Positions 24,569 through 36,427 of a stretch of 64,000 nt of DNA are shown here, one piece after another. The DNA is from Emydura subglobosa (Eukaryota; Chordata; Testudines; Chelidae). Made by a program: the position numbers and the translations under genes. Where the stretch lies: assembly GCA_007922225.1 (NCBI GenBank), contig ML680053.1, positions 18,055,730 to 18,119,729 on the forward strand. Direction: 5' to 3'. Positions within the stretch are counted from its first letter, which is position 1; every line of letters starts with the position of its first letter. The notes beneath the pieces are model-generated. The model was not told the DNA's origin. It made no database searches and was given only the letters and a program-made list of their open reading frames with translations.

Positions 24569-24925
24569 GGGGCCGACGTTGGGGTGGATGGGAAAGGACT
24601 TAAAAACGATCTGTTCCTATCTGAACTTTAAACTCAATAGGTTTTAGTGGTTAAGACAAAAAATAACCCTTTGTCTGACATACTATGTGAAATTTTCAGA
24701 AAAAAAGATGTATTCAAGATGTTTTATATATTATTATTAATAATGTATTATTGTAATTGAAAAGGGTTTTTTCTTCCTCACTCTTTGAATTTCTTCAATA
24801 GTCACCACAGGCATACACTTCCTTTTAGATCATACTTCTGTGGAAATTATCCCTTTGACTGATGTTTTGAAAGCTCTGACATTTGTTACACTGCAATGGC
24901 AATAAAAAGAAGCAGTAAGAAATCT
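24569..24925 (+). other. Candidate terminal exon with 3' UTR
   Basis: A polypyrimidine tract and AG (ctgtttttccttttag) precede GGGGCCGACG. This short segment with two CpGs stands out in AT-rich DNA. In phase 0 it encodes 20 residues beginning GADVGVDGKG and ending LFLSEL, then TAA at 24629-24631. The following AT-rich stretch contains AATAAA at 24901-24906, as a 3' UTR would. I do not recognise the protein end and cannot see any upstream exon. It could equally be a chance acceptor. Conservation in other amniotes or an RNA read across the acceptor would decide. Confidence 0.3.
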
Positions 24926-27900
24926 GAAGTATATACTAGTAAAATTGGCAGTGAAATGTACAAAATACTAAAATAATAATAACAGTTAAAAGTTAAATAT
25001 ATATTTTTCATTTTCTTCTCCATCTCTTTCTATTTTATCTTTGGCTTTGTACTGAGACATATGAAAGTGTCATTTGGGATATAGTCACACAAAACAAGTG
25101 CATAGTGTTTCCATCTTAAAAGGCTTACTTAAAATGAATTTATGGATATATACACAGCCTTTGTAGCTTACTGCACAAAAAGGTAATCAAATAAAACAAT
25201 ATTAAAGTCAGGCACTGGCTATAAAATACACATCCTGCCTGAACAGTAAGATAATGGACTCCAGGGAAGAAGGACAATAGAAAAATCAAATGATTACTAT
25301 AATTCTCTTAACCTTGTCTATGTTGTCTGATAAAAGCACATGTTGCAAGGGGAAGTTCAATTTAATGTCTGACATGATTATCTTCTACAGTTTGTGGCCC
25401 TTTTCCATTAGATTGAGCTTTTATTTGCAGTCATTGGTATAGATGCCCATAAGCTCCTTCTACTCTGGCATCACTCTATAATTTAGAGATGACCTGTAAC
25501 AGATAAAGTAAGGGGGAAGATATCTAGAATGCTGGTAGCAGGTGCAATGCCAGATCGAACCAATGGCTCCGCTGGAGGGGAAGGAAGGTTGTTTTGCTTC
25601 CACAATAGCTCTGCAAAGTCTCAAGTGCTGTTGTGTTTTATTTAATTTGGGATTTCTCTACTCAGTTACATAGCCTAATTTTCCTTGCTGTATGGAATTT
25701 TCATGTTACTCTGCAGATAAAATCAATCTATTCAGAATTGAGCTCATGCCCTCTGAGAAAATAGAATATATTCCCAAATGGACCAACACTAGGTTTGCTC
25801 TGCCTGAGTTCCAGTGAAAGTTACCACGAAGAGCATGGGAGATATTTGCATTGTTTTTATGAATATTGCGTGTATTTCTACTAGTTTGAGATTATGGTGT
25901 GACTTGTACCAGGAACATCAAGCGTTAATTCCTGCTATTGCTCTCCTCACCTGTATGGGAACCAGGAAATGACTAACTCAGTTGCCAGTACTTAGTGGAT
26001 AATACAGTGAATGCACAACTGGAAGTCTGATTCCTGGTCAGAAGCATGAACTGGACCAAACAGGTTCAGTGGACCCAGGACAGATGCAAGAACTTTGAAA
26101 TGGGTAAAAGCTGCCTGCGAACTCAGAAGGAGAGACACAGACTGAGGGTCATAATGAGACAGAGGCTGAAGGGATACATGCTATGTCACCCCACCCCCAA
26201 TACTGGGGTGCTTGGGACAAGTGAGGGCTACCTAATCTTGACAGGATTAGTTTAGGAAGAATAATATCATATAGGTCTCTTGTTGTTTTAACCCTTTTCC
26301 TCTCCATTTTACTAGAGGGTTGCATGCTTTGTTGCTTTTGTAGGCCAAGCTTACTGCACACACCAGGGCTCCATTCAGCCCTCCATTTTCCACCACAAGC
26401 TCATTGTGTGTCACCCTTCCAAATCCTTCTATTTCAGGGACCCTCTGAAACCTGCCTCCTGCTCCTTCATGCCAAGGTGTCTATATGCCTCCCTTTCCAT
26501 TCTATGTGCACCTTTCCTTTCCATGTCTCCCCAGGACTCCCTTTTCTCTTTCTTCCCCCATGCCAGGGACCCCCATTCTTACCTCCCCTGCATAAGGAAA
26601 GTTGGGCTGCAGGATTTTTGTTATATTGATGAAAATCAGCTGTACCTCTCCATCTCATCTTACCCAATTATCCAATGAATAATGCAATAAATATTTATAA
26701 ATGAAAATAGGGCTAGTTCACTCACTGTTTTCTAATAATGCCTGAATTTATGTATTTCTGGATTATTGCCAGTGCATCTATCAATAGAGCCTATATTCTT
26801 CCAGAATTCATAAATCCCTAGACACTTCCCACTGATTACTTATGCTTACATAGATCCCTTGTGAAATATAGTCATAGAACATTTACTACTCTAAATAGTA
26901 TTCCCCAGTGAACGACTTTCAATAATAGTTCTGCTTTTTAAGACAAACTAGGAGAAATGTCATCTTAACGCTGCAAAAAAAGCAGCTAGCTGAGTGAGCA
27001 CATTCTGATTAACAGTGAGACTAGGTCTCTACAGAGAAATTAAAATGATGAGGTGGCATAAGCTATATTTAATGTTGAAAGAAGCTCTCCCTAGTTCTGA
27101 GATGGCCTTGTGCTGCGGTAATGTTCTGGCAGGACTACGTATTCGGGCACGGGCACAGGCTCTAATTTTAATTATCCAGAAATAGTTGGGTATTTCCTTC
27201 ACACACCTATCCATACATTTCTAAAGGGTCTATCATCATAACTGACCATTTTCTCCTCTCTTTCCTTGGTTAAATAGTTTTCTATGCATGATCTCTAATA
27301 TATATAGGATAAAGTCCAAACTTACCCATTCTGGGGTTTGTCTTTATTTTTAACTTAAATAACAACAAAACACCAACACTGGCCTAAGTTTGCTCCTCAA
27401 ACTTGACTCTTCCTATGTTTTCCTACATGACCTCATCTGCCTACCCTCTGTCATAGAAAAATGGTCCAACATCTCTTATGTCCTCTTTAGAATTAACATC
27501 CGGACTCAGCAAAACTATCTCTGTATCGCTACATCGTTCAAGAACCTGACACTAGAATGACCTAACAGAAGAACCCCATATACTTAACGTGTGTCCTACA
27601 GTCTGTAACCCTGTTAAAGGGACTTTTGGAGAACAGTAGGTTAGTGAAAGAAAAATCACATCGGCTATATTAAAGTCTCCTATAGGGATGGCCTTTACAA
27701 AGAGGTGTGGGGCACAGACACATCCTATTCTTCAGTAGTAGGATATTCCACCGTTGCGGGTCTTGTTGGAAGACTCACTGCCTTCTGTGGCTTGCCTGGA
27801 CAGAAATTTAAAAAAAAAATAATCCTGAATTGTACCCCCTCCTGTTTTGTCTCAGCTGGTTGAGGCATAATTCCTGAAGCTAATCAAGCCAGTGTATACC

Positions 27901-28144
27901 TCAAAACTTTGAGCCATTCTCATATCAAACTCTTCCCCTCTGATTAATATCCTTTCTTTATATCAGCTGGAGAAAGGTTAGCATATCTATCTTAATCAAT
28001 GAATACGCTAACATCTGTGGAATGTATCTGACATCTGTGGTAAGATAACTATGTACTGAACTAGGCAGAATCAAGTACTCCCTTCTGGTTAGATAGGGTG
28101 CCTAGAATGCCTAAGAGATAAAAAATGCAGTACTGTTGTTCATT
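24926..28144. other. No gene recognised; pyrimidine-rich block at 26330-26630
   Basis: Mostly AT-rich. The C/T-rich plus strand at about 26330-26630 produces accidental frames (26324-26629, 26406-26678). Nothing else recognised. Confidence 0.5.
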
Positions 28145-28262
28145 ATTTGTTTAATATAGCACCCTCAATGTGCTAGGTACAGTACAGTCATAAGAATCAC
28201 AGTCCCTGCTCAAAAAAATTTTCAGTCTAAAAAGTAAGACAAAACAGAAAGAGAAATAGAGG
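28145..28262 (-). repeat. SINE 3' tail (minus)
   Basis: Inverse copy of the tail at 18190-18318 (here caatgtgctaggtacagtac ... cacagtccctgctcaaa). Confidence 0.6.
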
Positions 28263-28639
28263 GAAAGGGAACAGCAAAAAAATTAGATGGTGCTTAATGA
28301 TGATTTGCCACTGTCTGATAACACAAAGTATAACACAAAGGTGTTTGCTTGCTTTTAATTAAGTATCAAAAATTATACTACAACATCTCCTGAACTTGTC
28401 CACAAGGCCACTACCACCTCCTCTTTCAAATTCCCCCTCTATACCAGTGGCGTACTTTCAAGCACAAAGAGGAGTCACAAGGAACAATTTGAATGTGGCC
28501 TTGTGGATAAACTCAGGAAGGACATTTCCAATATAGAGAGTGACATGGAGGAAGGATAGATGGAATAGGAAGCTGGGAGAAAATACCTTATGGAATTCTA
28601 ATACCAATGATTTCAGTTTTACCTTGAGTTGAGATTTAA
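28263..28639. other. No gene recognised
   Basis: Nothing recognised between the SINE tail and the MITE. Confidence 0.5.
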
Positions 28640-28876
28640 GGTTGGTCTACACTGGGGGCAATGGTCGATGTGCTTATGTTCATGTAGTGCAGTGTCTTCA
28701 CGGCGCTGCATCAATGGGAGACGTCCTCTCATTGACGCAGCCTTACTCCTTTCGGGGAGGTGGATTAATGGAGTCGACCAGAGAGTGCTCTCTGATAGAC
28801 TGAGTGGGTCTCCACAGACCTGCTCAATCAATGCTTTTGCATCCATCCCTGCTGCTGTGGCAGTGAAGACATACCC
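28640..28876. mobile_element. Harbinger MITE with TAA target duplications
   Basis: TAA at 28637-28639 and 28877-28879 flanks 237 bp that begin GGTTGGTCTACACTG and end CAGTGAAGACATACCC. The ends are imperfect inverted repeats of about 15 bp. The inside is non-coding and relatively rich in CpG and GC. The 3-bp TAA duplication and the TCTACACTG terminus are the Harbinger signature, so it was probably mobilised by an element like that at 13,602-17,329. The two overlapping frames across it (28619-28894, 28629-28937) are accidental. Confidence 0.75.
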
Positions 28877-29009
28877 TAAGTCACTTACGAACAAAACTTT
28901 TAAAATGACCTTTGATTTTGGGTGCTTCGATTTTTAGTTGTCCATCTTCAGACATCTTCACCACTAAAAAACTGAAGCAACCAAAGTAAGTGGATACTTG
29001 TGACTAGGG

Positions 29010-29430
29010 CTGGTTGGGAAAATTTTGATGAACTTTTCTTTTTTTACCCAAAAAAAAAAAAAAAAGAACATTAATCAAAACTGAAATTGTTCACTGAATC
29101 TCCAAAGTTGAAAATATTTTTAAAAGCATTTTCAAATTGTCAAATCTCCAGTTTTGGTTTTTTTTAACCTGAAAGTTTTATGTTTTGACTCAAAACCATT
29201 TTTCATTTTGAATTTATAGATTAAAAATAGGTTACAAAAGAGAACAAAAGGTCCAAATCAAAACAAAACATTTAAATGGACCCAAACTGATATTTTTTCA
29301 TATTTCCAGTTTTCAAATATTTTCAAGATTTCAAATGTTTATTCCAATTCAGGATGGGAAACTTTTTAATATATATATATTTTTAAAAATTTGGGATAGG
29401 AAAACTGTTTGATTGCAAACATTTAGACCT
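29010..29430. repeat. AT-rich repeat with A/T homopolymer arms
   Basis: Contains many phrases such as gaaaattttgatgaactttt, caaaactgaaat and tcaaaaccatttttcatttt, and a poly(A) tract at 29048-29065. Similar phrases occur at 35,460-35,885 and 56,815-57,085, suggesting a diverged repeat family; low complexity could also explain it. Confidence 0.4.
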
Positions 29431-29928
29431 TAATCTTTCCTTATTTTCTTGCCAGTTTCCCAGCAAAATGTGGGCAACAATACTCACTACACCACATGGT
29501 TGTGGTGTGAGAATGATTAAATTAGTGTATGTATAGCACTTTAAAAAAGCCTAGAATCTCTGCAAAGGCATTCTTCTCATGTATCAGATATTATCTAATG
29601 AGGCATGTGATATCTTCAGCCAAAATTCTAACTCTACCATACGTTTAAGGTTAAATAGCTGGTCCATGAAAGACAATATAACCAAATATTTCTGAAGTTC
29701 CTTGCTGTGGCCAGTATCATAAATGCTGAAACATGATTCAAAAGAGTATTCTCACATTCTTGTTCTGATTAGAACTTGCTGAATATTTCTTTTTAAAAAT
29801 CACCTGATTTCCAGTATTTTCATGTAGAAACATACATTTCATATTCTATACGCTATGATGTTTTCATTATTCTCTATTTTTAAAAGTTTCAAACATCTAA
29901 TGAGGAAGCAGAAACAATGGGCTTTGGG
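29431..29928. other. No gene recognised
   Basis: AT-rich, no recognised feature. Confidence 0.45.
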
Positions 29929-30354
29929 TGACCCATCACACCCACAAAAAAGAATAATTCTTGGCCGGTGATAAGGGCTGTAGGAACAGGATGACTCAGA
30001 GACGGAGTGCGTAGCAATAGCAACTTTATTTGAAGCAGGGCGTCCACTTGTTCCACCTCCCAGTGCCGGGGAGTGAGCCCTGAGTCTAGGCAAGTTGTGT
30101 ACATATATACCCATTTAAATATATCTTGGCCCTCCCTGAGGAAGACAGTGCGGCCGTCTATTTTTACCTTATAAGGTCTTGTCCTATACATACACTTAGA
30201 TCGCCCCTAATATTATTAACTTTTTTATGCTGGCACTGGGCTTAGGTTCCTTTCCACTTCATGTCTGTGGCTAGGGCACTTCCCTTGGCCTCTAGCAGGG
30301 CCACTGCCTATGATTGGATATTGGTACATATACTACCCCTGTCACTGGCCTACA
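29929..30354 (-). mobile_element. Probable solo LTR (minus)
   Basis: Read on minus it starts TGTAGGCCAGTGACAGGGG, has a TATA-like run near 30105-30120, then AATAAAGTTGCTATTGC (AATAAA at 30025-30030) followed by a C-rich U5-like stretch ending near CACCGGCC and GGGTCA. That order of U3, TATA, polyadenylation signal and U5 is typical of a retroviral-type LTR. The ends are approximate; no clean target duplication was found, although ACAAT occurs just outside both. Confidence 0.55.
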
Positions 30355-32119
30355 ATAATAAATACTCAAAACAGAAATAAGCAAACAACTCATAGACTGA
30401 TAATTACGCAACTATTCAGATGCTACTTCTGAGTAATGGATATTTTGCATCGATGGAGGTCAATTCACAAGCTATCTGTGAACTGAAAAAAGGGGCTAAA
30501 TTTGAAACAAATTTGTTTGCAATGAATAATTTGACTGGGTATATTTCCAACTGCAGACTCAAACAATGTTCTGTAGTGTTTCTAGATCAAACTGGAACCA
30601 GAAATGTCACAACCTGTACTGTTGCCAGCTTTCTATCCGTGTTCTAGATGAGACATTCAGGTAAGTTTGGAAAACTACCCAAATTTTAGGTTGCTTATCT
30701 GAGCAGAACTTTTGTGACATGGCATCACATTTACTAACATGCAATACATGAATTTTGTGTGTCACATTCAAGCCTATACCATGCATAGCATATTTGGCTT
30801 TGTTTCTCTTCTTGTTTTTGAGCATACCAAGGTTGTATTTTCTTAGCTTCTTAAAAGGAATACCGTAGGCAGAAATAATAAAAAAAAAAAAAACTTGCCA
30901 GGCTGATATGCTTCAAATCAGGGTATTTATTGCTAGTGCTATTAATGCAAATAGTAAAGTACAAACTAAAAGCAAAACACTAAAAAGCAAAATCATACAG
31001 TTATGCCTAGAGTCTTATAAAACATGACATTATTAATAATTATCCAAATGTACAATTTGTTTTGTGACTTATGCAAAGTGGTTATGCCTAGCATTTCATT
31101 TTATCTTTATAGCCTCTGAGTTTCTGTACAGAAATTTGTGACTGCATATTTCTATGGTAACCCCCGATGAGGGAATGGAAACATGCCATAGGGAGAAAGA
31201 AAGGGATGGTATTGCAGGAAAAAAACCACATGAAAGCGAGTGAAACAGCCAAAGAAGGAGAAAAGGGAACTGCAAATAACTATTAGAGGAGACTACATAT
31301 TCACAAACATTACTTGCAAATTTGCTTTGATGGTATTTTCCACCCCTTTTATTCATGAACATTTAGGTGACTGAAATTTTGTTTGCAAGATTAGTCATAA
31401 GGTAAAAATGTAGCATGCACACTTTTGCCAGTATGCACCTGAGTGTGCCCACCACAAGCGTCCATGCAGCCATTTAGAAAGCACCTGAAAATCCAATCTC
31501 ATCCTGAAGTACATTGTTAAGAAAGTAGCCATCATTTCCCATTCCATAGGGAGATTGATTTTAACCTAGCTTTATATCCAGACAACCATGAATTTAAGAA
31601 GTGTTTAGGATCTGAACAGGAGTCCAGGTCTGAGTATTGTAGTTACTCCCTCACCAAGATTGGTGTAGGCTCATTGTGTCCTTCTGCAACTCCTTCCCCA
31701 AGAAGGAGAGTCTGTGCAGCAACAGATTCCCTGCCTTCCTCCCACTCACTTGTACACTGATAGGCATGAATCTCCTGTGGTTGCTGTACACTGAGAAGCA
31801 AAGGACTGCACAGGTCCTGTACCACCCACCCCTGCCTTGTACATAAGACCCATATAAGTTCCACTTCCAAGGCACCCTCTCCAGACATGGAGGCAGGGGT
31901 AAGATTTTCTTCCTGCCACAAAAATACAAGGCAAACGCTGTCAGCATCCTAAAAGAGGTAGATCTTTTTGTGCCAGTTAGTTGTTTCTTGCATATGGCCC
32001 ATACCAAGCCTTCCATCAGTTGATGCTTCCTTTAGTGTATATCATCTGTGGCTGTCTTTACTACTAGCCCTGGGAGACATTCAGGAGGTGTTGCACAGAT
32101 TTTCACAAATATCCCTTTC
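30355..32119. other. No gene recognised
   Basis: AT-rich with an A-tract at about 30880-30892. Minus-strand frames at 31643-32016 have no recognised domain. Confidence 0.5.
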
Positions 32120-32268
32120 ATAGAATCATAGAAAATTACGGTTGGAAGGGACCCCAGGAAGTCATCTAGTCCCATCCCCTGCTCAAAGCAGGACACACCC
32201 CAACTAAATCATCCCATCTAAATCAACCCAGCAAAGGCTTTATCCACCCCCACACCAGGCAACCCATT

Positions 32269-33469
32269 TCAGTGCTTCACCATCCTCCTGGACCTCCCAC
32301 ACTGCAACTTGAGACCATTACTTCTTGTTCTGTCATATGCCACCACTGAAAACAGCCTAGCTCCATCCTCTTTGGAACACACCTTCAGGTAGCTGATGGC
32401 AGCTACCAAGTCCCCTCTCACTCTTCTCTTCTGTAGACTAAATAAGCCCAGTTCCCTCAGCTTCTCCTTATAAGTCATGTGCCCCAACCCCCTAATCATT
32501 TTTGTTACCCTCCACTGGACTCTCTCCAATTTGTCCACTTCCTTTTTGTAGTGGGGAGCCCAAAACTGAACACTGTACTCCAAATGTGGCCTCACCAGTG
32601 CCAAAGAGAGCGGAAAAATCACTTCCTTCGATTTTCTGGCAATGCTTCTACTAATACAGTGCAATATGACGTTTGCCTTCTTGGCAACAAAGGCACACTA
32701 TTGACATATCCAGCTTCTTCTCCACTGTAACCCCCAGGTTATTTTCTGCAGAACTGCTGCTTAGCCAGTCAGTCCACAGTCTGTAGCAGTGCATGGGATT
32801 CCTCTGTCCTAACTGCAAGACTCTACACTTGTCCTTGTTGAACCTCATCAGATTTCTTTTGGTCCAATCCTCGAATTTGTTTAGGTCCCTCTGTATCATT
32901 TATCTACCCTCCAGCATATCTGCCACTCCCCCAGCTTAGTGTCATCCCACAAACTTGCTAAGGGTAAAATCCAAACTATTGTCCAGATCATTAATGAAGA
33001 TGTTGAACAAAACCGGCCCCAGGACTGACCCTTGGGGCACTGCACTTGATGCTGGCTGCCAACTAGACATCAAGCCATTGATCAATACTTATTTAGACCA
33101 ATGCTCTAGCCAGCTTTCTATCCATCTTATAGTCCATTCATCCAACCCATAGTTCTTTAATTTGCTGAAAAGAATACTGTGGGGGATCTTATCAAAAGCT
33201 TTGCTAAAGTCAAGGTATATCATGACCACTGCTTTCCCCACATCCACAGAGCCAGACATCTCATCATAGAAGGCAGTCAGGTTGGTCAGGCATGACTTGC
33301 CCTTAGTGAATCCATGCTGACTGTTCCTGATCACCTTCCTCTCCCCCAAGTGCTTAAAAATGGATTCCTTGAGGACTTGCTCCATGATTTTTCTGGGGAC
33401 TGAGGTGAGGCTAAATTGTCTGTTGTTCCCCGGATCCTCTTTCTTCCTCCTTCCTTTTTTTTAAAGATG
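32269..33469 (-). pseudogene. CR1 ORF2 reverse transcriptase to C-terminus, broken
   Basis: On minus, the reverse transcriptase begins near 33425 (SLTSVPRKIMEQVL), then QHGFTKGKSCLTNL and YLDFSKAFDKIPH (the first catalytic Asp region) at 33385-33089. [14 protein letters not shown] follows, and a one-base insertion just before the catalytic DD codons (gtgggatgac, about 32937-32928). The C-terminal part (32899-32269) reads [21 protein letters not shown] and [15 protein letters not shown], the conserved CR1 tail. At least three frame breaks make it non-functional. Confidence 0.85.
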
Positions 33470-33599
33470 GTTCGCCAGGGGATGGAGATATAAGCCTGGA
33501 GTTAAGTGGAGAATTGGGATACTGGGAGGAAGCACAAAGAGGAGGGTGCAACAGGGGAGGCCTCCTGATTCATAATGAGAAAAAAGGGCAATCGGCTAG

Positions 33600-35112
33600 T
33601 TATCTCAGGTGCCTGTATGTGAACACAAAATGACTGGGAAAGAATCAGGAAGAATTGGAAGTTCTGACACAGTCAAGGAACTATGCTGTAATTGGAGTAA
33701 CAGAGACTTGGTGGGGTAACTCACACAACTGGAGAACTGTCATGAATGGGTATAAATTGTTCAGGACAGGCGGGGAGAAAAGATGGAGGAGTTGCACTAT
33801 ATGTAAGAGAGCAGTACAATTGCTCAGAGCTCCAGTATGAAACTGGAGAAAAGTCTGTTAAGAGTCTCTGGGATAAGTTTAGAGGTGAGAGCAACAAGGG
33901 TGATGTCATGGTGGGTATCTGCTATAGACCAACAGACCAGGAGGAAGAGGTAGACGAGGCTTTCTTCAGACAACTAAAGGAAGTTTCCACATCATAGGCC
34001 CTTGTTTTCATGGGGGTCTTCAGTTACCCTGACATATGCCAGGAGAGCAATACATCAGTGCACAGACAATCCAGGAAGTTTTTGGAGAGAGTGTTGGGGA
34101 CAACTTGCTGGTGCAAGTGCTGGATGAACCAATTAGGGGCCAAGCTCCTCTTAACCTGCTGCTCACAAATAGAGAATAATTGATAGGCAAAGTAGAAGTG
34201 GGTGAATAACCTGGGCAGCAGTGACCATGAGATGGTCGAGTTCAGGATCCTGAGAAAAGGAAGAAAGGAGAGCAGCAGAATAAGGATCCTGAAGTTCAAA
34301 AAAGCAGATTTTGACTCCCTCAGGGAACTGATGGGCAGGATCCCTTGGGAGGCCAATATGAGGAAGATAATAGTTCAAGAGACCTGGCTGTATTTTAAAG
34401 ACACCTTACTGAAGTTGCAGGAACAAACCATCCCAATGTGCAGAAAGAATAGCAAATATGGCAGGCGACCAGCTTTGGTAAACAGATAAATCTTTGGTGA
34501 TCTTAAACACAAAAAGGAAGGTTACAAGAAGTGGAAGCTTGGACAGATGACTAGGGAGGAGTATAAAAATACTGCTCAAGCATGCAGGAGTAAAATCAGG
34601 AAGGCTAAAGCACAACTGGAGTTGCAGCTAGCAAGGGACATGAAAGGTAACGAAGGGTTTCTACAGGTATGTTACCAACAAGAGGAAGATTAGGGAAAGT
34701 GTGGGCCCCTTACAGAATGGGGGAGGCAACCTAGTAACAGAGGATGTTACTGAGGTACTCAATGCTTTTTTTGCCTCTGTGTTCGCAGACAAGTTCAGCT
34801 CCCAGACTACTGCTCTTCGCAGCACATCATGGGGAGGAGGTGAGCAGCCCTTTTCAGTGAAAGAACAGGTTCAGGACTATTTAGAAAATCTTTATATGCT
34901 CAAGTCCATGGGGCTGGATGCAATGCATCCAACAGTGCTGAGGGACTTGGCGGATGTGATTGCAGAGCCATTGGCCATTATGTTTGAAAACTCATGGTGA
35001 TTGGGGGAGGTCCCAGATGATTGGAAAAAGGCAAAAGTAGTGCCCATCTTTAAAAAAAGGAAGGAGGAGGACCCATAAAACCACAGACCAGTCAGATCCA
35101 CCTCAGTCCCCT
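33600..35112 (+). pseudogene. CR1 ORF2 endonuclease and RT start, broken
   Basis: The plus-strand part encodes an APE-type endonuclease relic. It includes AVIGVTETWW (33680-33710), DGGVALYVRE, VGICYRPTDQEEEVDE (33912-33960) and SSDHEMVEFRIL (about 34212). The linker to the reverse transcriptase follows (NAFFASVFADKF, SMGLDAMHPTVLRDL near 34905-34955), ending at KKRKEEDP and TSVP (35057-35112). Many frameshifts and stops are present. The 3' continuation lies in the opposite orientation at 33469-32120. Confidence 0.8.
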
Positions 35113-36150
35113 TATATAGAAATATTCTCAAGCAAGGCAGGTTCTAACACTAGCAAGACTGTCTTTTTGGTCATATACTCCAATTGGCACTTTTATATGC
35201 CAATGCATTTTTTCCACTGTTAATTAAATTGACTTCTTCTATTCTACTACTCAAGGAAGAAGCCTATCATTTCGAAAGCAAGGATATCAGTGACAGATTC
35301 CTCCTTGCCCCTGAAGGCAATGTGAGTCAGGGATATGTTAATATGAGTAAAGAAATCAGGCTGTAAGCCAGATGGAGATGATGCTCTATCTACACTACCA
35401 CCTGAGTACAATAAGAATAACTTGTTTTTTCATTAATTTGTGTAGAAAAACTGAATGAGAGCGAGTATTATAGCTGATTGGAAAATTTTGGACTGATCAT
35501 TTTCCATCCAAAAAAGCCAATTTGTTTAAACCTAAATTCTTTGTTAAACAGGTTTGGGTTCAACGAATTTCCCAATTCAAAAAGATGTGGAGAAAAAAAA
35601 AGTTTAGCAATTGTCAAAATGTTTTGGTATGACATTTTAAAGAAAAGGTTTGATTTTCTAGTTCTAAATGATGTTTTGTTTTTAAATTTAAGCTAATTTG
35701 AATGAAAAAAGACAACTCAAAACAAAAACATTTTATTGACTAAAACAAAAACAAACAAAAGCAGGGTTATTGGTATCAATTGTTTCCAGATTTCGCCTTT
35801 TCATTCTGATTTCAGACAGGAAAATACGTTGAACTCTCAAAAAATATTCGTTGGATCGGAAAACCGTTTCCTACCCTGCTCTAAATGTAGTCTGCAATTT
35901 ATCCTGTCTTATTATGAATTGGGAAGTAGCAGTGCCACTCAAATGTCCTGATGAGATTTAAAGCCATACAGTCACTAGTGCAGATTTCTCAATAGTGCAT
36001 CTACATAGCAAAATTACATACCTTTTGACCTTACCCACCTTCCTGAATTCTCTCTTGACAATGTGAGTATGTACTTTCTCTCTGAATTACAAGAAGGAAC
36101 AAAAGATAAAGCCCCCAGTCCCCCAGAGAGCACAGTGTGTATGTGTCCTC
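35113..36150. other. No gene; AT-rich repeat-like stretch 35460-35885
   Basis: No gene recognised. The part 35460-35885 resembles the AT-rich block at 29,010-29,430 (for example ttggaaaattttggactgat, gatttcagacaggaaaatac). Confidence 0.4.
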
Positions 36151-36350
36151 TGTAGCAGCTATGTATCATACAGTGCTAAACTGTATTATAATCTTCCACT
36201 GTTCAGCCACTAAGTGGTGCTGTGTGTAACAAACGGTAAGCTCACTTCACCTATGCCTGACAGAGCATTAAATGATCTAATAGTGAACATATCTGGTGTG
36301 CATTAGCAAGCTCTTTCACACATCCATATCTGGTACAGAAGTACATGACA
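36151..36350 (+). repeat. Gypsy 5' LTR
   Basis: Matches the 3' LTR in ttcagccactaagtggtgctgtgtgt, gagcattaaatgatc and the terminal catccatatctggtacagaa-type stretch ending TATGACA/CATGACA. Its start is between 36151 and 36162; about 190 bp. Confidence 0.7.
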
Positions 36351-36427
36351 TGGTGTCAGGATAAACTAAGAACAGAACCAGAAGAAAGAAAGCAAAAACG
36401 GTTGCAGACAGAAGGAACCAAGCAACA

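Larger units (their letters stand above)
32120..35112 (-). mobile_element. CR1 LINE with inverted 5' half
   Basis: One CR1 copy in two opposed parts. The 3' part (33469 down to 32120, minus) runs from the start of the reverse transcriptase to the CR1 3' end, whose last bases read TTCTATGATTCTATGA on minus. The 5' part (about 33471-35112, plus) carries the endonuclease and the region up to the same point in the reverse transcriptase. Both parts contain the stretch cccatctttaaaaaaa...cagtcccc (35042-35112 on plus, 33469-33399 on minus), so they meet at one place in the parent element with about 70 bp duplicated. This is the arrangement twin priming produces. Flanks share a weak AAATAT match only. 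Confidence 0.75.

Noticed and set aside
28629..28937. 102-codon plus frame as an exon
   Set aside because: It covers a Harbinger MITE whose inverted halves create open frames on both strands.
32105..35130. Target duplication AAATAT...C for the inverted CR1
   Set aside because: Only about six bases match, in AT-rich flanks, and the right-hand copy is not immediately adjacent to the CR1 end.
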